Of a DNA stretch of 24,246 bases, positions 22,484-24,246 are shown piece by piece. The stretch is from the NCBI GenBank assembly GCA_022565745.1, contig JAIUMB010000009.1, positions 1-24,246 of the forward strand, in the 5' to 3' direction. The notes under the pieces were generated by a model. The model worked only from the letters and a program-made list of their open reading frames with translations, did not search any database and was not told the origin of the DNA. How positions within the stretch are numbered: position 1 is the stretch's first letter; each line of letters starts with the position of its first letter. This stretch comes from Cryomorphaceae bacterium (GTDB lineage: Bacteria; Bacteroidota; Bacteroidia; Flavobacteriales; Schleiferiaceae). Made by a program: the position numbers and the translations under genes.

Positions 22484-22930
22484 CTACTCTTGTTTACCCT
22501 TTCTCCCATCCACCATCTCTGGTCGCTTGACCAGATAATAACCAATAGACAACGCCAAAATAATGGAAGCCAAACCAATATTGTTGATGCCGCTGTTGTG
22601 GCCTACATCAAGTACAAGCAACTTTCTACCAATCGCAATCAGTCCAATCAGTAAGATGCTTTGCACTTTTATGCTGTGTTCTTTAATATAGATATTGAAC
22701 GTATCAATCAGCTCTATGGCTATGAGAATGTTGAAAAATACAGGCAACACAGCAGACGTTTGCTCCTTTGTAATTAATAAACGGTCATGCTGCTCATGTG
22801 CCGTGAATAGCGCTTTTCCAAACTGGTAAACCAACTCAATGATTTCAACCGATATGTAAAGCACTACAACCCCAGAGAGCACATAAAAAACAAATCGCTC
22901 AAAGTGATGTGTCCATTTGGTATACTTCAT
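22484..22930 (-). CDS. PsiE-like phosphate-starvation-inducible family membrane protein
   Basis: 148 residues with four membrane helices (about 12-36, 60-79, 90-107, 118-135). It matches the PsiE family, with an acidic first helix (YISVEIIELVYQFGK), FNILIAIELIDTFNIYI in helix 2 and the conserved SILLIGLIAIGRKLLVLD in helix 3. PsiE in E. coli is phosphate-starvation-induced but of unknown molecular function. Codes alone on the minus strand, tail to tail with the photolyase gene. No Pho-box-like repeat is apparent in the 124-bp gap upstream (22931-23054), which shows nothing else recognisable. Confidence 0.75.
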   Translation of the reverse strand: MKYTKWTHHFERFVFYVLSGVVVLYISVEIIELVYQFGKALFTAHEQHDRLLITKEQTSAVLPVFFNILIAIELIDTFNIYIKEHSIKVQSILLIGLIAIGRKLLVLDVGHNSGINNIGLASIILALSIGYYLVKRPEMVDGRKGKQE

Positions 22931-23054
22931 GTCTTTTGGTTTTTATCTTCTCATTTCTAATGACAATGTTATTTATCAGTTCGCAAATAAAAATGAAGGC
23001 AGAATGTTAGCTGGCCTTAACGTTGATTAGCGACTGCTTTTGATATGAATGCAT

Positions 23055-24101
23055 TTACAATCCTATAAATTGAAAAGGCTGGGCGACTTCAAAGTAAGCA
23101 GAGGCTTCACCGGCATAAGTTTGATTGTTTGACATGTCCAATTTTTTGACCTCATTACCTTTGGAAAAATCAAAATTTTTGAGATCAACCCAAAACGTGT
23201 TAGGGGTCAAGGCTGTTTCAAAGTAGTAAACGAGATTTTTTTGATCAGAGACGACACGCCATCTGGTGGTTGACAAATTTGGGAAACCCTCAATTGAAAA
23301 ACCATAGGGGACCGATACATTGCGTATTACGCTCATTACGCCGGCCACAGCTACACGGGTATTGTCGGTTTGCGGTATTGCATCGATAAAAAATGACGCA
23401 CGAACAAAGCGGTCAGAAGCCGTCACGGAGCCAGGTAAAAACGTTTTTCCCGGAATATTGTCCCAGTATTTTTTAATGGACAATTGCTCTAAAAATGGCG
23501 GATCGTTGGTCATAACAATATAAGAAGGGTCATGATGAATAACGAGTTTCCCGTTGATGTATTCTAAAATGGCATTGTCACCACTGGCATCTGAAAGTGA
23601 GAGATGCACGGTCGTAAACTTATCGGTACCTGGTATAAAGTCAGATACAATTGCGAACGATTCTTTACCAAATGACTCAACTGCTTCGGCTACAGTGGCA
23701 AAGTTATCAAGCGCATACTGTGCCCACAGTGAAATAGCAATGCCTTTTCTTTTACCGTTTTTCTCAAACGAAGGATACTCAGACTCCACCAACCAAAGCA
23801 TATTCGCCACCAGGCCCTTTTCATTCATCCCATCGCTCGTGGCAATATCCCAAGAGCTGGCGGCAATGCTTCCGTATTTGGAGGTCCATTCTACCGAGTT
23901 TTTGCCAACTTCACCGTTTCGTTTCACACCGCGAGGAAAGACCCATAAATTCGCGGGTATCTCCATAGAAAAATCCATGGAACGGCCTGTGAGCACGGTG
24001 TTGTTGGGCCCTTTGTAAACCACCCGCGTACAGGCTTCTGCCTTAGGCGACAACAAAATTGTCATCAATAGCAGAATAGAAAGTGAGGTCAAGGTTTTCA
24101 T
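23055..24101 (-). CDS. Exported choloylglycine hydrolase-like linear amide C-N hydrolase
   Basis: Ntn-hydrolase (bile salt hydrolase / penicillin V acylase family, CBAH), 348 residues. A signal peptide (1-23, LLLMTILLSPKAEA) ends directly before C24, so cleavage would free the nucleophilic Cys as N-terminal residue. R40 and D43 (GRSMDF) sit 16 and 19 residues after C24, the same spacing as the catalytic Cys, Arg and Asp in bile salt hydrolase. Other supports are MTNDPPFLEQL and ASDRFVRASFFID (the late Arg region). Bile salts are an unlikely substrate in a free-living host; N-acyl amides such as acyl-homoserine lactones or beta-lactams are options. It is monocistronic with its own promoter candidate. 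Confidence 0.9.
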   Translation of the reverse strand: MKTLTSLSILLLMTILLSPKAEACTRVVYKGPNNTVLTGRSMDFSMEIPANLWVFPRGVKRNGEVGKNSVEWTSKYGSIAASSWDIATSDGMNEKGLVANMLWLVESEYPSFEKNGKRKGIAISLWAQYALDNFATVAEAVESFGKESFAIVSDFIPGTDKFTTVHLSLSDASGDNAILEYINGKLVIHHDPSYIVMTNDPPFLEQLSIKKYWDNIPGKTFLPGSVTASDRFVRASFFIDAIPQTDNTRVAVAGVMSVIRNVSVPYGFSIEGFPNLSTTRWRVVSDQKNLVYYFETALTPNTFWVDLKNFDFSKGNEVKKLDMSNNQTYAGEASAYFEVAQPFQFIGL

Positions 24102-24124
24102 GTAATGATTGGATTAATTCTCCG

Positions 24125-24156
24125 TAAATATACCCAACTTTTGTAAAATTAGGCAA
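24125..24156 (-). promoter_or_regulatory. Probable promoter of the linear amide hydrolase gene
   Basis: On the minus strand TTG (24154-24156), a 21-bp spacer and TATATTTA (24125-24132) precede the start codon by 23 bp. The -7 box differs from TAnnTTTG only in the last base, as does the box before the Cys/Met enzyme gene. Confidence 0.45.
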
Positions 24157-24220
24157 TGTGAATTAACAACGGTTGCTGTAAACAACGTAGAGGCTTAAAT
24201 AAAACGAAATGAGTACTTTG

Positions 24221-24246
24221 TAGCCCCGCCAGGAATCGAACCTGGA
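24221..24246 (-). tRNA. 3' end of a tRNA, cut by the window edge
   Basis: The minus strand shows a T-arm (CCAGG, loop TTCGATT, CCTGG; 24229-24245) joined directly to a 3' acceptor strand CGGGGCT (24222-24228) and discriminator A (24221). CCA is not encoded. The anticodon lies beyond the window, so the amino acid is not known; the 5' acceptor strand should read AGCCCCG. Confidence 0.88.

Noticed and set aside
22931..23054. Searched the gap between PsiE-like and amide hydrolase genes for a Pho box or small RNA
   Set aside because: No repeat, hairpin or T-tract convincing enough to report.

Overview
The window looks like ordinary chromosomal DNA from a member of the Bacteroidota, most likely a Flavobacteriia-like marine or aquatic lineage. 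This is an inference. It rests on the malic enzyme–phosphotransacetylase fusion, the yicC–gmk–nadD order, a heme-copper oxidase cluster with two subunit III genes and a DUF420 gene, and start-proximal TAnnTTTG boxes with upstream TTG/TTTG in place of E. coli-type promoters. Recognisable Shine-Dalgarno sequences are scarce. Coding density is high, and no insertion sequence, prophage, CRISPR array or defence system was found.

Layout. 1-2399: the 3' part of asnS (+) converges on a secreted retropepsin-like protein with two Cys modules (-). 2562-4407: a cystathionine gamma-synthase/lyase and a KtrA-type RCK protein (+), closed by a two-way terminator shared with groEL. 4546-6480: groES-groEL (-). 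6604-10105: hflX-maeB (-), overlapping by 20 bp and ending in a hairpin that abuts the probable groES promoter. 10265-11298: two small membrane proteins (-). 11454-13458: yicC-gmk-nadD (-), tightly coupled. 13676-18018: a cytochrome oxidase assembly operon (-) in the order cyoE, two coxIII-like genes, coxIV, SCO, DUF420 and a tiny CxxC membrane protein. Catalytic subunits I and II are not in the window. 18019-18489: a 471-bp gap with a disrupted reading frame and a strong inverted repeat. 18490-20912: mtaB, a small ABM-like protein and an inositol monophosphatase-like gene (-), all overlapping. 20983-22470: a photolyase/cryptochrome homologue (+), convergent with a PsiE-like membrane protein (-). 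23055-24101: an exported choloylglycine-hydrolase-type Ntn hydrolase (-). 24221-24246: the 3' end of a tRNA (-).

Functionally the region combines protein synthesis and folding (AsnRS, GroESL, MtaB, HflX), central and sulfur metabolism (malic enzyme, Cys/Met enzyme), nucleotide and NAD synthesis (Gmk, NadD) and aerobic respiration. I did not find a convincing new multi-gene system. The less explained items are the Cys-module aspartyl protease, the CxxC protein of the oxidase operon, the three-histidine membrane protein and the gap upstream of cyoE.
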